Counted from the first letter of the stretch, positions 26,189-35,579 are shown. The stretch is DNA of 64,000 nucleotides from Pelosinus baikalensis (GCF_020819555.1 NZ_JAJHJB010000019.1:38893-102892); one strand, 5' to 3'. Notes: generated by a model not told the origin, from the sequence alone. Program-made: numbers and translations.

Positions 26189-26270
26189 AAGATCACCTCC
26201 TATATGGAAATATTTTTTATAGAACTAGAATTTATAAGTTTTTTAAGTGAAAAAATATAAGTAATTATAT

Positions 26271-26391
26271 GAACCACAAAGGCATAATGCCGCTGCTGCG
26301 GCACACAAAGGAGTACACGAAAAATATAAATAAGCCCCTTTGTGTCCTTTGCGTTTGTGGTTCGATTGTTTTAAATGTTTTTAAAGGACCA
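26271..26391. repeat. Dispersed intergenic repeat with inverted ends
   Basis: GAACCACAAAGG (26271-26282) pairs with the CCTTTG...TTTGTGGTTC arm (26346-26363). The right half, CCCCTTTGTGTCCTTTGCG onward to AAAGGAC, recurs with few changes at 37182-37238. It lies between oppA and the S66 gene. Confidence 0.7.
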
Positions 26392-26403
26392 GTCAACGTT
26401 TTC

Positions 26404-27996
26404 TTACTTCTCTATATATGCTGTTTTGAAATCAGCAAGACCAAGTACAGACCAGAAATAGCCTTTCACATAGGGTCTCGCAACAAATGGCTGGGTTGTG
26501 TAATAAAGGGGAAGGATCACTGCATCATCAAAGAGAACTTTCTCTCCATCATGCATGATCTGCATACGAACCTTTTGATCCATTGTGGATTGGGCCTTTT
26601 CTATCAGGTTATTATATGCTGGATTCTTATACTTGGCATCATTGGTGGGATCGTTAAATACATCCATAAAGGTCATGGGATCGGCATAGTCACCGACCCA
26701 AGAAGCCCGGGCAACTTGAAATTCACCTTGGGTTCGTGATTCTAAGAATACTTTTGATTCCTGATTGGCTAAGCTCGCGGATACCCCCAAGTTCTGTTTC
26801 CACATTTCTTGAATCGCTTCGGCAATGGATTTATGTATCTCGCCAGTATTAAACAAAATGGTAATAGGAGGCAATCCCTGTCCGCCGGGGTAGCCGGCTT
26901 CCGTTAATAGCTTTTTAGCTAACTCGATATCTTCTATGGCATAATTTCCGCCTTCTTCACGAAAATCTTTACCAGTAGAAGGATTCGTAAGACCTGGTGC
27001 CACCCAAGCGTAGGCTGGTTTTTTCCCACCTTTGATTACATTTTTCACAAGTGCATCGCGATTAATGCCCAAGGTAAGAGCTTTACGTACTTTAGGATTG
27101 TCAAAGGGAGCCTTTTGGGTATTAAATACATAGTAATAGGTGCCTAAGTAAGGTGATATTTGGAGAAGTCCCTCTTTATTCAGGCGGTCATGCTCTACAA
27201 CAGGCGGCTCCACCATCATGTCAACTTGCTTATTTTCGATTAGTGATAGCCGGGTAGATTGGGAATCACTAATTGGCCATTCCATTTTTGTTAGTTTCAC
27301 AGCTGCTGCATCCCAGTATTGATCATTTTTTGCAAAATGAATTTGCCCACTGTGAACCCAATTGGTTATTTTGAAGGGACCATTACCAACTAAGGTATTT
27401 ACTTCATTAGCCCATTTGTCCGGGCTGGCAGTTACTGTTTTTGAATGAACTGGATAAAAGGCATGGAAAGCTGCTAAACTTAGAAAATAAGCTGTAGGTT
27501 TTTCTAAAGTCACTTCCAAGGTATGCTCATTTAAGGCTTTCACCCCTACAGCGTCAGCTGCTGCTTTCTTTTCATTGTAAGCTTGGGCGTTTTTTATGGA
27601 GAATAACATATAGGCATTTTCAGAAGCAAATTCAGGATTTAAGACTCGCTTCCAGGCAAACTCAAAATCTCCTGCAGTTACAGGATCACCATTGGACCAT
27701 TTTGCATTTTGGCGTAAATAAAAAACATATTTCAGGCCGTCAGGAGTTACCTCCCAGCGTTCCGCCACGCCAGCTGCAGGTTGGTCTTTTGCATCCAGGC
27801 GGGTCAAACCTTCAAAAATCTGCAATTCGACTAGGGATTCTGGAATGGCTGTGGACTTGGCAGGGTCTAAGGTTGCCGGTTCTGCCTCTAAGGCATAGCG
27901 AAGCACCTGCTCGTTGCTGTCAGATTTACTACAGCCTACTGTTAGGCTAAGGAGCATTACTAGCATCATCATAGCTAGAAGGATTTTCTTATACAT
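26404..27996 (-). CDS. oppA: Peptide ABC transporter substrate-binding lipoprotein
   Basis: The 530-aa protein has a lipoprotein signal peptide ending LTVGC with lipidated Cys22, then the SBP_bac_5 fold: AEPATLDPAKST, WKRVLNPEFASENAYML, VRKALTLGINRDALVKNV and a C-terminal AYIEK. It captures oligopeptides outside the membrane and delivers them to the OppBC permease. The gene follows the beta-lactamase-like gene in the minus-strand opp operon. A strong AAGGGGG site precedes the ATG. In the diderm envelope the lipoprotein would face the periplasm. Given the S66 partner, muropeptides are a possible ligand. Confidence 0.9.
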   Translation of the reverse strand: MYKKILLAMMMLVMLLSLTVGCSKSDSNEQVLRYALEAEPATLDPAKSTAIPESLVELQIFEGLTRLDAKDQPAAGVAERWEVTPDGLKYVFYLRQNAKWSNGDPVTAGDFEFAWKRVLNPEFASENAYMLFSIKNAQAYNEKKAAADAVGVKALNEHTLEVTLEKPTAYFLSLAAFHAFYPVHSKTVTASPDKWANEVNTLVGNGPFKITNWVHSGQIHFAKNDQYWDAAAVKLTKMEWPISDSQSTRLSLIENKQVDMMVEPPVVEHDRLNKEGLLQISPYLGTYYYVFNTQKAPFDNPKVRKALTLGINRDALVKNVIKGGKKPAYAWVAPGLTNPSTGKDFREEGGNYAIEDIELAKKLLTEAGYPGGQGLPPITILFNTGEIHKSIAEAIQEMWKQNLGVSASLANQESKVFLESRTQGEFQVARASWVGDYADPMTFMDVFNDPTNDAKYKNPAYNNLIEKAQSTMDQKVRMQIMHDGEKVLFDDAVILPLYYTTQPFVARPYVKGYFWSVLGLADFKTAYIEK

Positions 27997-28071
27997 TGTT
28001 TTTCCCCCTTAATGTGAAAATGAATTCTCGCCAAAACAACCATCAGGAATGGACTTTCTTGCCAGGGCATC

Positions 28072-28863
28072 TTACTTGGTTTGGATACGCCCAAAATGTT
28101 CGTATATTACCTTGCCAAGGGCGGCAACTAGCTGAAGTCCTTCTACATTAGCGGGAAGATCAGCAGTCATGATGCAAATGATAAAAGGTCCGCCGGGTAA
28201 GAATAGGATTCCTCCATCATGCTCCACTCCCGGGAGAGTTCCTGTTTTATGAGCAATTACTATTTCTTCTGGTAAGAAAAAGGGTAATTTATCTCTAACT
28301 TGCTGCCTGGATAAAATATCAATCATTAGTTTGCCATAATCAGCAGGAAGATCGGTATGATCGTAAATTGTTGTTAATAAACGTATGATATCTGCTGAAG
28401 AGGTTTCGTTTTCCTGACCTGCTGCAGCGGCGGCAAAATCCATCATTTGGCGGCGCAGTACTGTTGATTTTAATCCCAAACGCTCCATGGTTTGGTTGAC
28501 TGCGCTCATACTAAGAAGATCAATGAGCATATTGGTTGCTGTATTATCACTGAGGATGATCATTAAGGTGACAAGTTCTCGAATCGTCATAGAGATACCT
28601 GGCCGCAATTCTTTTAGAATACCAGCTCCATCTACGCGCAATTCATCCTTTACAATCAGAAGCTGTTCAAGGTCGATTCTGCCAGCTGCTGCTTGGCGCA
28701 TTACTTCATACATAATAGGGAGTTTTATCATACTCGCTGCGGGGAAGACCATATCAGGGTTTAATGCGAAATGCTGTCCACTGGAATGATTCAGAATCAC
28801 CATTCCCCAGCGGCCCCTGTATGCTGCTAAGGTAGCTTCGATTTTTTTTTGCAATTCTTTCAT
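28072..28863 (-). CDS. Class A beta-lactamase-like serine hydrolase without signal peptide
   Basis: The 263-aa protein has all class A landmarks: SxxK as SMIK (Ser44, Lys47), SDN (105-107) and HKTGTLPG (KTG near 212). An omega-loop Glu is plausible in NETSSADI. No signal peptide or membrane segment precedes the domain, and the start (GGAG before ATG) leaves no room for one, so the product appears cytoplasmic, which is unusual for a beta-lactamase. It sits between oppF and oppA. It may be a D-amino-acid peptidase or esterase acting on imported peptides rather than a resistance enzyme. Confidence 0.8.
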   Translation of the reverse strand: MKELQKKIEATLAAYRGRWGMVILNHSSGQHFALNPDMVFPAASMIKLPIMYEVMRQAAAGRIDLEQLLIVKDELRVDGAGILKELRPGISMTIRELVTLMIILSDNTATNMLIDLLSMSAVNQTMERLGLKSTVLRRQMMDFAAAAAGQENETSSADIIRLLTTIYDHTDLPADYGKLMIDILSRQQVRDKLPFFLPEEIVIAHKTGTLPGVEHDGGILFLPGGPFIICIMTADLPANVEGLQLVAALGKVIYEHFGRIQTK

Positions 28864-28872
28864 TATTTTCTC

Positions 28873-29871
28873 CTAAATCGTAGAGTCTTTTAGCTCCTTT
28901 TTTGAAATGAGATGGCATGCTGCCATGTGCCCAGCTCCTATATCTTGCAAGACGGGCTCTTGCTCAGAACATAAGGTCATAACATGGGGACAGCGAGAGG
29001 AAAACCGGCAGCCGGCAGGAGGATTAAGAGGGCTTGGAACATCGCCTGTTAAGGGAATACGCTGCCGCTTGGCCTCTGCTAATGGATCTGGAATGGGTAT
29101 AGCGGATAGTAGTGCCTTAGTATAAGGGTGCTGAGGTCTGCGGTATAATTCAACGCTATCGGCCAGTTCCACAATTTTCCCCAGATACATGACCGCCACC
29201 CTATCGCTGATATGTTTTACCATGGCTAGGTCATGAGCAATAAACAAATAAGTCAGTCCTAGTTCGTCCTGCAAGCGTTCTAATAAATTAACCACTTGGG
29301 CTTGAATCGAAACATCTAAGGCAGAAATCGGCTCATCGCAAATGAGAAAACTTGGCTCTACCGCCAATGCACGGGCAATGCCGATTCGCTGCTGCTGACC
29401 GCCGCTAAACTCATGAGGAAAGCGGCTCATATGTTCTGCACTGAGTCCCACCATTTGTAAGAGATTTAGTATTCTCTCTTTTCGTTCCCCAGAGGAAGCT
29501 AACCTGTGAATGTCTAGGGGTTCACCGATGATATCACTCACCTTCATGCGAGGATTTAGCGATGCATAGGGGTCTTGAAAAATCATTTGCATTTCACGGC
29601 GCAATTTCTTTTCTTCCATTAGATGATTGATATTTTTTCCATGAAAGAGAATTTCTCCAGCGGTAGGTTTATACAATTGAAGAATCGTTTTTCCTGTGGT
29701 GGATTTGCCGCAGCCGCTTTCGCCCACGAGGCCGAGGGTCTTACCCTTTTCAATGGAAAAGCTCACGTCATCTACCGCTTTTAGGTAAGAGGCAGGGCGT
29801 CCCAAAAAATCGGTGTCAGTAATGAAATACTTTTTAAGATTACGCACTTCCAGTAGCGCTGTCTGTTCCAT
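28873..29871 (-). CDS. oppF: Peptide ABC transporter ATP-binding protein OppF
   Basis: The 332-aa ATPase shows Walker A GLVGESGCGKSTTGKT, Q-loop FQDPYASLNPRMKV, signature SGGQQQRIGIARAL and Walker B LICDEPISALDV, then the oligopeptide-transporter C-terminal extension with CRFSSRCPHVM...C, a cysteine-rich iron-sulfur-like motif typical of OppD/OppF/DppD/DppF. It pairs with OppD to power OppBC. Its ATG shares one base with the oppD stop (TAATG), indicating coupled translation. Confidence 0.92.
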   Translation of the reverse strand: MEQTALLEVRNLKKYFITDTDFLGRPASYLKAVDDVSFSIEKGKTLGLVGESGCGKSTTGKTILQLYKPTAGEILFHGKNINHLMEEKKLRREMQMIFQDPYASLNPRMKVSDIIGEPLDIHRLASSGERKERILNLLQMVGLSAEHMSRFPHEFSGGQQQRIGIARALAVEPSFLICDEPISALDVSIQAQVVNLLERLQDELGLTYLFIAHDLAMVKHISDRVAVMYLGKIVELADSVELYRRPQHPYTKALLSAIPIPDPLAEAKRQRIPLTGDVPSPLNPPAGCRFSSRCPHVMTLCSEQEPVLQDIGAGHMAACHLISKKELKDSTI

Positions 29872-30881
29872 TAGGCTGTTTCCTCCCGTTTTGGCTTAGG
29901 TGCATCGGGATGCTGCAGCCAACAGTGTACCATATGCTCCTTAGTCAGTACTGTTGTTTCAGGATAAAGCTCCTGACAGATAGACATGGCGTGAGGGCAG
30001 CGGGGATGAAAAGGGCATCCGGTTGGTGGTGACAAAAGATCAGGAGGCTGACCGGGGATGATAGAGAGTTTTTGTTTTTGCATCATATCGATGCGAGGTA
30101 AGGATTGTAAGAGTCCCCAAGTATAAGGATGCTGGGGCTGGTGAAAAATGTCGATTGCCGTACCTGCTTCTGCAATTTTACCCGCATACATTACAATGAC
30201 ACGGCTGCACAGACTGGCAATGGCACCAAGATCATGGGAGATTAAAATAATGGCGGTATTTAGTTTTCCCTGAAGATCTTTCATTAAATCTAAAATTTGT
30301 GCTTGTATCGTAACATCCAGGGCCGTAGTGGGCTCGTCGGCAATCAATAGTTTCGGATTGCAGGAGAGAGCCATGGCAATCATGACCCGCTGGCGCATAC
30401 CGCCGCTGAATTGATGGGGATATTCTTTAATCCTCTCTTCGGGAGATGGTATGCCGACCAGGCGCAGCATTTCTACTGCCCGTGCATAGGCATCTTGTTT
30501 ATTCATATGCTGATGCAGCTGCAGGGATTCTCCAATCTGCATTCCAATCGTAAGGACTGGGTTTAAAGACGTCATAGCATCTTGAAAAATAATACTGATA
30601 TCATTGCCACGAATTTTTGCCATTTCTGCCTCAGATTTCTGCAATAGATCATCTTTTCCAAAATGGATTTTACCTTTGGCATAGCGGCCAGGAGGCGTAG
30701 GAATAAGCTGCATAATGGAATGGGCAGTAACACTTTTGCCGCAGCCTGATTCGCCAACGATGCCGATGGCTTCCCCTGGGTAAACCTGAAAACTAATACT
30801 ATCCACGGCCTTTACTTCACCTGCATAGGTATCAAAAGACACGGTTAATTCTTCTACTGTAAGCAATGGGTTGCTATTCAT
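29871..30881 (-). CDS. oppD: Peptide ABC transporter ATP-binding protein OppD
   Basis: The 336-aa ATPase has Walker A GIVGESGCGKSVTAHS, IIFQDAMTSLNPVLTIG, signature FSGGMRQRVMIAMAL, Walker B LLIADEPTTALDV and the C-terminal CPFHPRCPHAM...C extension. It forms the second nucleotide-binding subunit of the oligopeptide transporter. It follows oppC by 10 bp and overlaps oppF by one base. Confidence 0.92.
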   Translation of the reverse strand: MNSNPLLTVEELTVSFDTYAGEVKAVDSISFQVYPGEAIGIVGESGCGKSVTAHSIMQLIPTPPGRYAKGKIHFGKDDLLQKSEAEMAKIRGNDISIIFQDAMTSLNPVLTIGMQIGESLQLHQHMNKQDAYARAVEMLRLVGIPSPEERIKEYPHQFSGGMRQRVMIAMALSCNPKLLIADEPTTALDVTIQAQILDLMKDLQGKLNTAIILISHDLGAIASLCSRVIVMYAGKIAEAGTAIDIFHQPQHPYTWGLLQSLPRIDMMQKQKLSIIPGQPPDLLSPPTGCPFHPRCPHAMSICQELYPETTVLTKEHMVHCWLQHPDAPKPKREETA

Positions 30882-30891
30882 TCTATACCTC

Positions 30892-31803
30892 CTAACGCCG
30901 TACGCGAGGATCTAAGGCATCCCGCAGCCCATCCCCTAAAAAATTAAATGCCAGCATGGTGATGCTGATTGCCATTGCGGGAAAGAACAATTGGAAAGGA
31001 TAGGAACGCAAACTGGTGATTCCCTCAGAGGCCAGCACTCCCCAGCTGGCCATAGGAGCGGCAACTCCTAAACCAATAAAACTTAAGAAGGCTTCGGTAA
31101 AGATGGCTTCGGGAATCGCCAGTGTCATGGTAATAATAATGGGACCCATACTGTTAGGAATCAGATGGTGGAATAAAATTCTCCAGTTGCTTGCTCCGAG
31201 AGTCCTTGCCGCAAGCACATAGTCTTGTTCTTTCAGACTCAAAATCTGGCCGCGGACAATCCGTGCCATACGCAGCCAGTACGCAATGCCCAATGCGATA
31301 AAAATATTGATTAGGCCAGGTTCTAAGACTACCATTAGCAATATTACATACAGTAAGACTGGTATACCATATAAGATGTCAACGATATTCATCATGACCT
31401 TATCAATACGTCCGCCAAAAAAGCCGGCGATACCCCCATAAATTACACCGATAGTAAGATTCAGTATGCTGGCGACAATACCGATGGACAGAGAGATTCG
31501 TGCACCATACAGAACACGAATAAACAAATCCCGACCAAGATTATCCGTACCGAACCAATGCTCAGCGCTGGGAGATTGGTTGGTTGCCATGAGATCTTGG
31601 TCAGAGTAAGAAAGAGAAGACAGCCAGGGACCTGCAAGGGCAATGAGAAGAATGAGCAGTATGACATAGAGTCCGATCATGGCAAGTTTATTCTTTTTCA
31701 AACGACGCCAGGCATCTTGCCGATAGGTCATACTAGGACGAATATGGTTTGTGGCAGCATCCTTTTGCAGAATGGGTTCAAATGAGTGACTATTAAGATG
31801 CAT
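30892..31803 (-). CDS. oppC: Peptide ABC transporter permease OppC
   Basis: The 303-aa protein has an N-terminal cytoplasmic stretch, a first helix (about 35-57), the periplasmic HWFGTDNLGRDLFIRVLYGARISL signature of OppC/DppC proteins, five further helices and the EAA coupling loop (about EQDYVLAARTLGAS). It forms the membrane channel together with OppB. It begins 5 bp after the oppB stop codon. Confidence 0.92.
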   Translation of the reverse strand: MHLNSHSFEPILQKDAATNHIRPSMTYRQDAWRRLKKNKLAMIGLYVILLILLIALAGPWLSSLSYSDQDLMATNQSPSAEHWFGTDNLGRDLFIRVLYGARISLSIGIVASILNLTIGVIYGGIAGFFGGRIDKVMMNIVDILYGIPVLLYVILLMVVLEPGLINIFIALGIAYWLRMARIVRGQILSLKEQDYVLAARTLGASNWRILFHHLIPNSMGPIIITMTLAIPEAIFTEAFLSFIGLGVAAPMASWGVLASEGITSLRSYPFQLFFPAMAISITMLAFNFLGDGLRDALDPRVRR

Positions 31804-31808
31804 TGCTG

Positions 31809-32741
31809 TTATTCCCCCTGTTTCCCGTTTAGTTTAATACGGGGATTGAGCAGCGGATAGATCAGATCCACGATAAGATTTAAACCAATAATCAAGACGC
31901 TGTAAAAAATGGTCACACCGAGAATTACGGTATAGTCCCGGTTATAGATACTGGTAACGAAATGCCGTCCTAAACCAGGAATCGCAAAGATATTTTCAAT
32001 AATGAAACTTCCCGTTAGAATCCCTGCAGCCGTAGGTCCGATATAGGTGATTACTGGAATTAAGGCATTTTTCAGTGCATGACGATAGAGGATGAGGGCA
32101 GGGGATAAGCCTTTTGCTCGGGCGGTCTTAATATAATCCTGGGCCAGAACCTCTAGCATGCTGGAACGGGTAAGGCGGGCGATGAAAGCTGTCGGTTGTC
32201 CCGCTAAGGTTAAGGCTGGTAAAATCATGTAAGTAATGCCACCCCACATGGCAGCAGGTAATAAGGAAAGCTTGATTGCAAATATATATATAAGTAGGGT
32301 AGCAAGAACAAAACTAGGTACGGAGACACCCAAGGTGGCAAAAAACATAGTAGCATAATCCTGCCACTTATTTTGGCGCAGAGCTGCTATGGCACCAGCG
32401 GGAATTCCCAACAGAATAGATAAGGCAATGCTCACCATACCCAACTGCAAGGAGACAGGAAAGCTTTCACGAATGAGATCGTTAACCGTACGACCTGCGT
32501 ACTTAAACGAAGGCCCTAAGTCAAAGCGGATTAGATTGCCCAAATAGTCTATGTATTGTTTCCATAATGGGTCATGCAGGCGATAACGCTCTTCAATATT
32601 TTTCAAAACAGCCGCAGGAATATTCTTTTCGCTAGTAAAAGGTCCGCCGGGGATGGCATGCATTAAGAAAAATGTAATCGTAATGATGGCGAGCAGGACT
32701 AACAGAGAATTAAAGATGCGAATTAGCATGTAACGTAGCAA
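31809..32741 (-). CDS. oppB: Peptide ABC transporter permease OppB
   Basis: The 310-aa permease has six helices, the MHAIPGGPF motif after helix 1 and the EAA loop LAQDYIKTARAKGLSPALILYRHALKNALIP. Start TTG 32741 is chosen because AGGAAGGAGAG (32750-32760) lies just upstream and the resulting MLRYMLIRIF N-terminus is typical; the longer GTG start at 32792 would place the ribosome site inside the coding region. It is the first gene of the minus-strand operon oppBCDF-bla-like-oppA-S66-M20. Confidence 0.88.
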   Translation of the reverse strand: MLRYMLIRIFNSLLVLLAIITITFFLMHAIPGGPFTSEKNIPAAVLKNIEERYRLHDPLWKQYIDYLGNLIRFDLGPSFKYAGRTVNDLIRESFPVSLQLGMVSIALSILLGIPAGAIAALRQNKWQDYATMFFATLGVSVPSFVLATLLIYIFAIKLSLLPAAMWGGITYMILPALTLAGQPTAFIARLTRSSMLEVLAQDYIKTARAKGLSPALILYRHALKNALIPVITYIGPTAAGILTGSFIIENIFAIPGLGRHFVTSIYNRDYTVILGVTIFYSVLIIGLNLIVDLIYPLLNPRIKLNGKQGE

Positions 32742-33375
32742 ATAGGGGACTCTCCTTCCTGAATACAATAAAAAGGCATACTTACTGTACACCTTTTTAT
32801 GAATTAATTATAGGCTCTCTTAGATAAGGTGGACTTATGTAGTATCCTTTTTATTTGATAAAGCTTTAAAGGTATGATACTGATTCTATAAAAACGTTTT
32901 AAAGTCCTTCTAAGAGATAGTATTCTTATTCTACATTTTTTAATACCCATGGTGATGATGCCCTATTTTGTACCATTGTAAAATGAATCCAATACCGCCT
33001 TAGATAAAAGTTTGATTGAAGAGCATTTACAATTGATTAGGGAATTAAAGGAAGAAAATAAAATAATGTGGAAAGTTATCGATACCTATATAAAGTCTCC
33101 ATACAAAAAAAAGATTGAGCCTCCTGCACATAAGAAGAAACACTTAATCGCTAAATATAAGAATTGTAAGTGAAATAGTTTTCTGACGCTTACTATTTAG
33201 CATACAAAAAAATGGTCTGTATCTCTTACATTGAGTAGCAGACTATTTTTATGCGATCTATTAAGTCATACATACAAATTACAGGATCTGTTAGGTAAAT
33301 ATTACATAATAGAATTATATTTTTGGATTAGGCATTATATAGTCCACTTGCATATGTTATAGAGGAGGTGATGAA
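32742..33375. other. Intergenic region upstream of opp, with a possible gene remnant
   Basis: On the minus strand TATAAT is present at about 32807-32812, a possible -10 box for oppB with no good -35. On the plus strand a short reading frame (33012-33173, listed separately) is the only coding-like stretch. GTCTG/CAGAC arms around 33212-33245 with a T-run form a weak terminator after it. Confidence 0.4.
33012..33173 (+). pseudogene. Short charged coding remnant of unknown function
   Basis: The frame gives about 53 residues from TTG 33012, amphipathic then very basic, with IEEHLQLIRELKEENKIMWK resembling a coiled-coil tail of a regulator. The frame is open further upstream (to 32982) but has no ATG/GTG and no ribosome site. 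It may be the C-terminus of a lost gene or a chance frame. Confidence 0.3.
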
Positions 33376-33711
33376 TTGGCGTATTCAATTACTGTAAATT
33401 TGTCAGCCAAGCGACTTACCCTCTATCGGGATGGTTCCCAAGTCCGAGCTTTCCCTGTTGGTGTTGGTAAGAAAAATACTCCCACACCAATCGGTAACTA
33501 TTACATTGCGAGTAAGATGGCGAATCCGGGTGGAGCATTTGGCGCTATGTGGATGGGGTTAAATGTTCCCCATTATGGTATCCATGGAACCAATAATCCA
33601 TCATCAATTGGTAAGATTGTATCCCGTGGCTGCATTCGTATGTATAATAATGACGTCCTTGTGCTATCGCGATTGGTGTCCATCGGTACACCAGTAAGAA
33701 TACATTATTAG
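33376..33711 (+). CDS. Minimal L,D-transpeptidase (YkuD domain)
   Basis: The 111-aa protein is a bare YkuD domain: VNLSAKRLTLYRDG start, TPTPIGNYYI, HYGIHGTNNPSSIG with the conserved His, and SRGCIRM with the catalytic Cys. YkuD enzymes make 3-3 peptidoglycan cross-links or attach proteins to murein. The TTG start sits 7 nt after GAGGAGGTGA. There is no signal peptide and no LysM, as in several short Firmicute homologues linked to spores, so its export is unclear. Confidence 0.88.
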   Translation: MAYSITVNLSAKRLTLYRDGSQVRAFPVGVGKKNTPTPIGNYYIASKMANPGGAFGAMWMGLNVPHYGIHGTNNPSSIGKIVSRGCIRMYNNDVLVLSRLVSIGTPVRIHY

Positions 33712-33818
33712 TGAGGGATTCTTTACTAGTAGGAAGTATAATCTTTTTCTTGAAGAATATTGTCAATTGCCAAAGTTAATACACTATGTGATATAAGCGA
33801 ATGAAAAAGGACGAAAAG

Positions 33819-33852
33819 AATACACATCCAATTTTAGAAAAATACACACATC
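33819..33852 (+). promoter_or_regulatory. Candidate activator sites upstream of the porin sigma-54 promoter
   Basis: AATACACATC (33819-33828) and AATACACACATC (33841-33852) lie about 150-180 bp before the -24 box. The same motif occurs twice before the PTS sigma-54 promoter (37284-37295 and 37347-37356), which suggests enhancer sites for a common activator. Confidence 0.45.
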
Positions 33853-33872
33853 ATTTGGAGAAGATCATTTCA

Positions 33873-33906
33873 AGCTGCCAATACATATTTTGGCGGCTTT
33901 TTTATT
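33873..33906 (+). terminator. Intrinsic terminator after the L,D-transpeptidase gene
   Basis: AGCTGCCAA (33873-33881) pairs with TTGGCGGCT (33890-33898) over 9 bp including one G-T pair, followed by a long T-rich run. Confidence 0.8.
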
Positions 33907-33995
33907 TTATAAAAAATTCCCCAAGGCTTGTATCCTTTATAGGAAAGAGCTATTCTTGAGCTTTTCTTTAAAGATGACAGATTTTTTTGAAAACA

Positions 33996-34012
33996 TTGGC
34001 ATAGTACTTGCA
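33996..34012 (+). promoter_or_regulatory. Sigma-54 promoter of the SLH porin gene
   Basis: TTGGCATAGTACTTGCA matches the -24/-12 consensus TGGCAC-N5-TTGCA with the exact GG-N10-GC spacing (GG 33998-33999, GC 34010-34011). It leaves a leader of about 280 nt before the porin start; within it AGGAAAGGAGG followed by a three-codon frame near 34128-34149 is the only notable feature. Confidence 0.8.
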
Positions 34013-34301
34013 AAAAGTAAGAGTGAATGTAAAAAACAATTTTAAAGAGACCGATTGAATTCCAAGAAAAATAGGGTAACGCCAGAGCTTCTTGTGAAGA
34101 TCATTAATTGCATCATGCTGATCCAGGAAAGGAGGCCTAATGAGTTAGAGACGTAGGATCAGTATATGAGGTAATGGTAGATATGAGCTTGTTGGTTAGG
34201 GGATATGTAAGGAAATGTAGAAACTTAGATACATCCCTCTCCAATAAAGGTCAGTTGTACAAGCAATGAACAGGTAAATTAAACCTAAGGAGAGATTGTA
34301 A

Positions 34302-35567
34302 ATGAAAAAAAAGTTAGTCGCTTCCCTTGCAGCTGCAATGATACTTGGTGTAGCTGGTACGTCCTTCGCAGCGGTAGTAAATCCTTTCTCTGATGTACCT
34401 GCAAAACACTGGTCTTATGACGCTGTTACAAAGTTGGCTCATGATGGTATTTTAGACGGATATGGTGATGGAACGTTTCGCGGTGATAAAACCATTAGCC
34501 GTTATGAAATGGCTATTATCGTAGCAAAGGCAATGTCGAAAGTCGATCAAGCTGATGCAGGCAACAAAGCTCTTATTGAGAAATTATCCAATGAATATGC
34601 CAGCGAACTTGATAAATTGGGTGCTCGCATGACGACTGTGGAAAATAAGGTTGATAATGTAAAATGGAGCGGCTTCGTCCGCGGGAAATATGACAGCGAT
34701 ACCAGTGATGGTCATAATATTAGCGGAGGTAACAAACATTACTTCTTGGCATTGGAAGGAACCGCCAAAATCAATGATCGATGGGAAGGACATTTTGCAA
34801 GTGAAACAAGACATGACTACACGACTAGCGGCTGGGGCGGCGTAAACCCTCCTGATACGAATGAGGGGGATGGTACCTGGTTTAGAATCTGGGCCTCTGG
34901 TTCCGTTGGTGAAGTAGGTGTCGCGGCTGGTCGAAAATGGTTCGGCTATGGGGATAATATGGTGTGGGGCCATGAAGCAACAGGTATTTGGCTGGATATT
35001 CCTACAGGGACATTTAAAACCAGTTTGTTTGCTGCGAAACCTACACAAGGAAATGGCGCAGTAAGCCTTAATGATGCTTATGATACCAATATTTACGGCG
35101 CTAACTTCAATGGAGATATAGCAAAAAATGTAAATTTTAACTTACTTTTAGGTGGCAATAAAGATGATGGTGAACAGCAAATGAGTCGCTGGGGTGGAGC
35201 AACAGTTACTGCTAAGATTGCTCAGGATTTGAAATTGACAGGCACTTATGCTAAGACGAATGCAGATGATTTTAATAAAACCCATCACATTAGACTGGAT
35301 TACAAAGGAACAGATCTCAATAAACCTGGATCTTATGGGGTTTATGCTAGATTCTTCAAATTTGGCCGAAATGGCGACCCTTCACATGATGATGAGTGGG
35401 ATTCGTTGAAAAGTGACTCCAGAGGTTGGATTGTAGGTGTGGATTACGTAGTTGGGAAAAACATCCAATGGACAAATCTTTACTCCGATCAAAAAGTAGA
35501 TATTTCCAATTCCGCTAAAGAGTATAACAGAAAACTGTTCCGCACCCAGTTTGACCTTCACTTCTAA
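34302..35567 (+). CDS. SLH-domain outer-membrane porin (OmpM/Mep45-like)
   Basis: The 421-aa protein has a signal peptide (1-23, ending SFA), a single SLH domain (about 28-85, FSDVPAKHWSYDAVTKLAHDGILDGYGDGTFRGD with the ISRYEMA end), a coiled-coil spacer (about 90-122) and a long beta-strand-rich part ending in aromatic FDLHF, typical for an outer-membrane barrel. In Negativicutes such proteins span the outer membrane and tether it to modified peptidoglycan through the SLH domain. The sigma-54 promoter upstream and the 6-phospho-beta-glucosidase downstream suggest a sugar-induced channel for beta-glucosides rather than the constitutive anchor. Confidence 0.88.
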   Translation: MKKKLVASLAAAMILGVAGTSFAAVVNPFSDVPAKHWSYDAVTKLAHDGILDGYGDGTFRGDKTISRYEMAIIVAKAMSKVDQADAGNKALIEKLSNEYASELDKLGARMTTVENKVDNVKWSGFVRGKYDSDTSDGHNISGGNKHYFLALEGTAKINDRWEGHFASETRHDYTTSGWGGVNPPDTNEGDGTWFRIWASGSVGEVGVAAGRKWFGYGDNMVWGHEATGIWLDIPTGTFKTSLFAAKPTQGNGAVSLNDAYDTNIYGANFNGDIAKNVNFNLLLGGNKDDGEQQMSRWGGATVTAKIAQDLKLTGTYAKTNADDFNKTHHIRLDYKGTDLNKPGSYGVYARFFKFGRNGDPSHDDEWDSLKSDSRGWIVGVDYVVGKNIQWTNLYSDQKVDISNSAKEYNRKLFRTQFDLHF

Positions 35568-35579
35568 TTCACATATGCA

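Noticed and set aside
34128..34149. AGGAAAGGAGG followed by ATGAGTTAG in the porin leader
   Set aside because: A two-residue frame; could be a leader peptide but with nothing further to support it.
34584..35048. 154-residue minus-strand frame in the porin gene
   Set aside because: Antisense shadow of the beta-barrel coding sequence.
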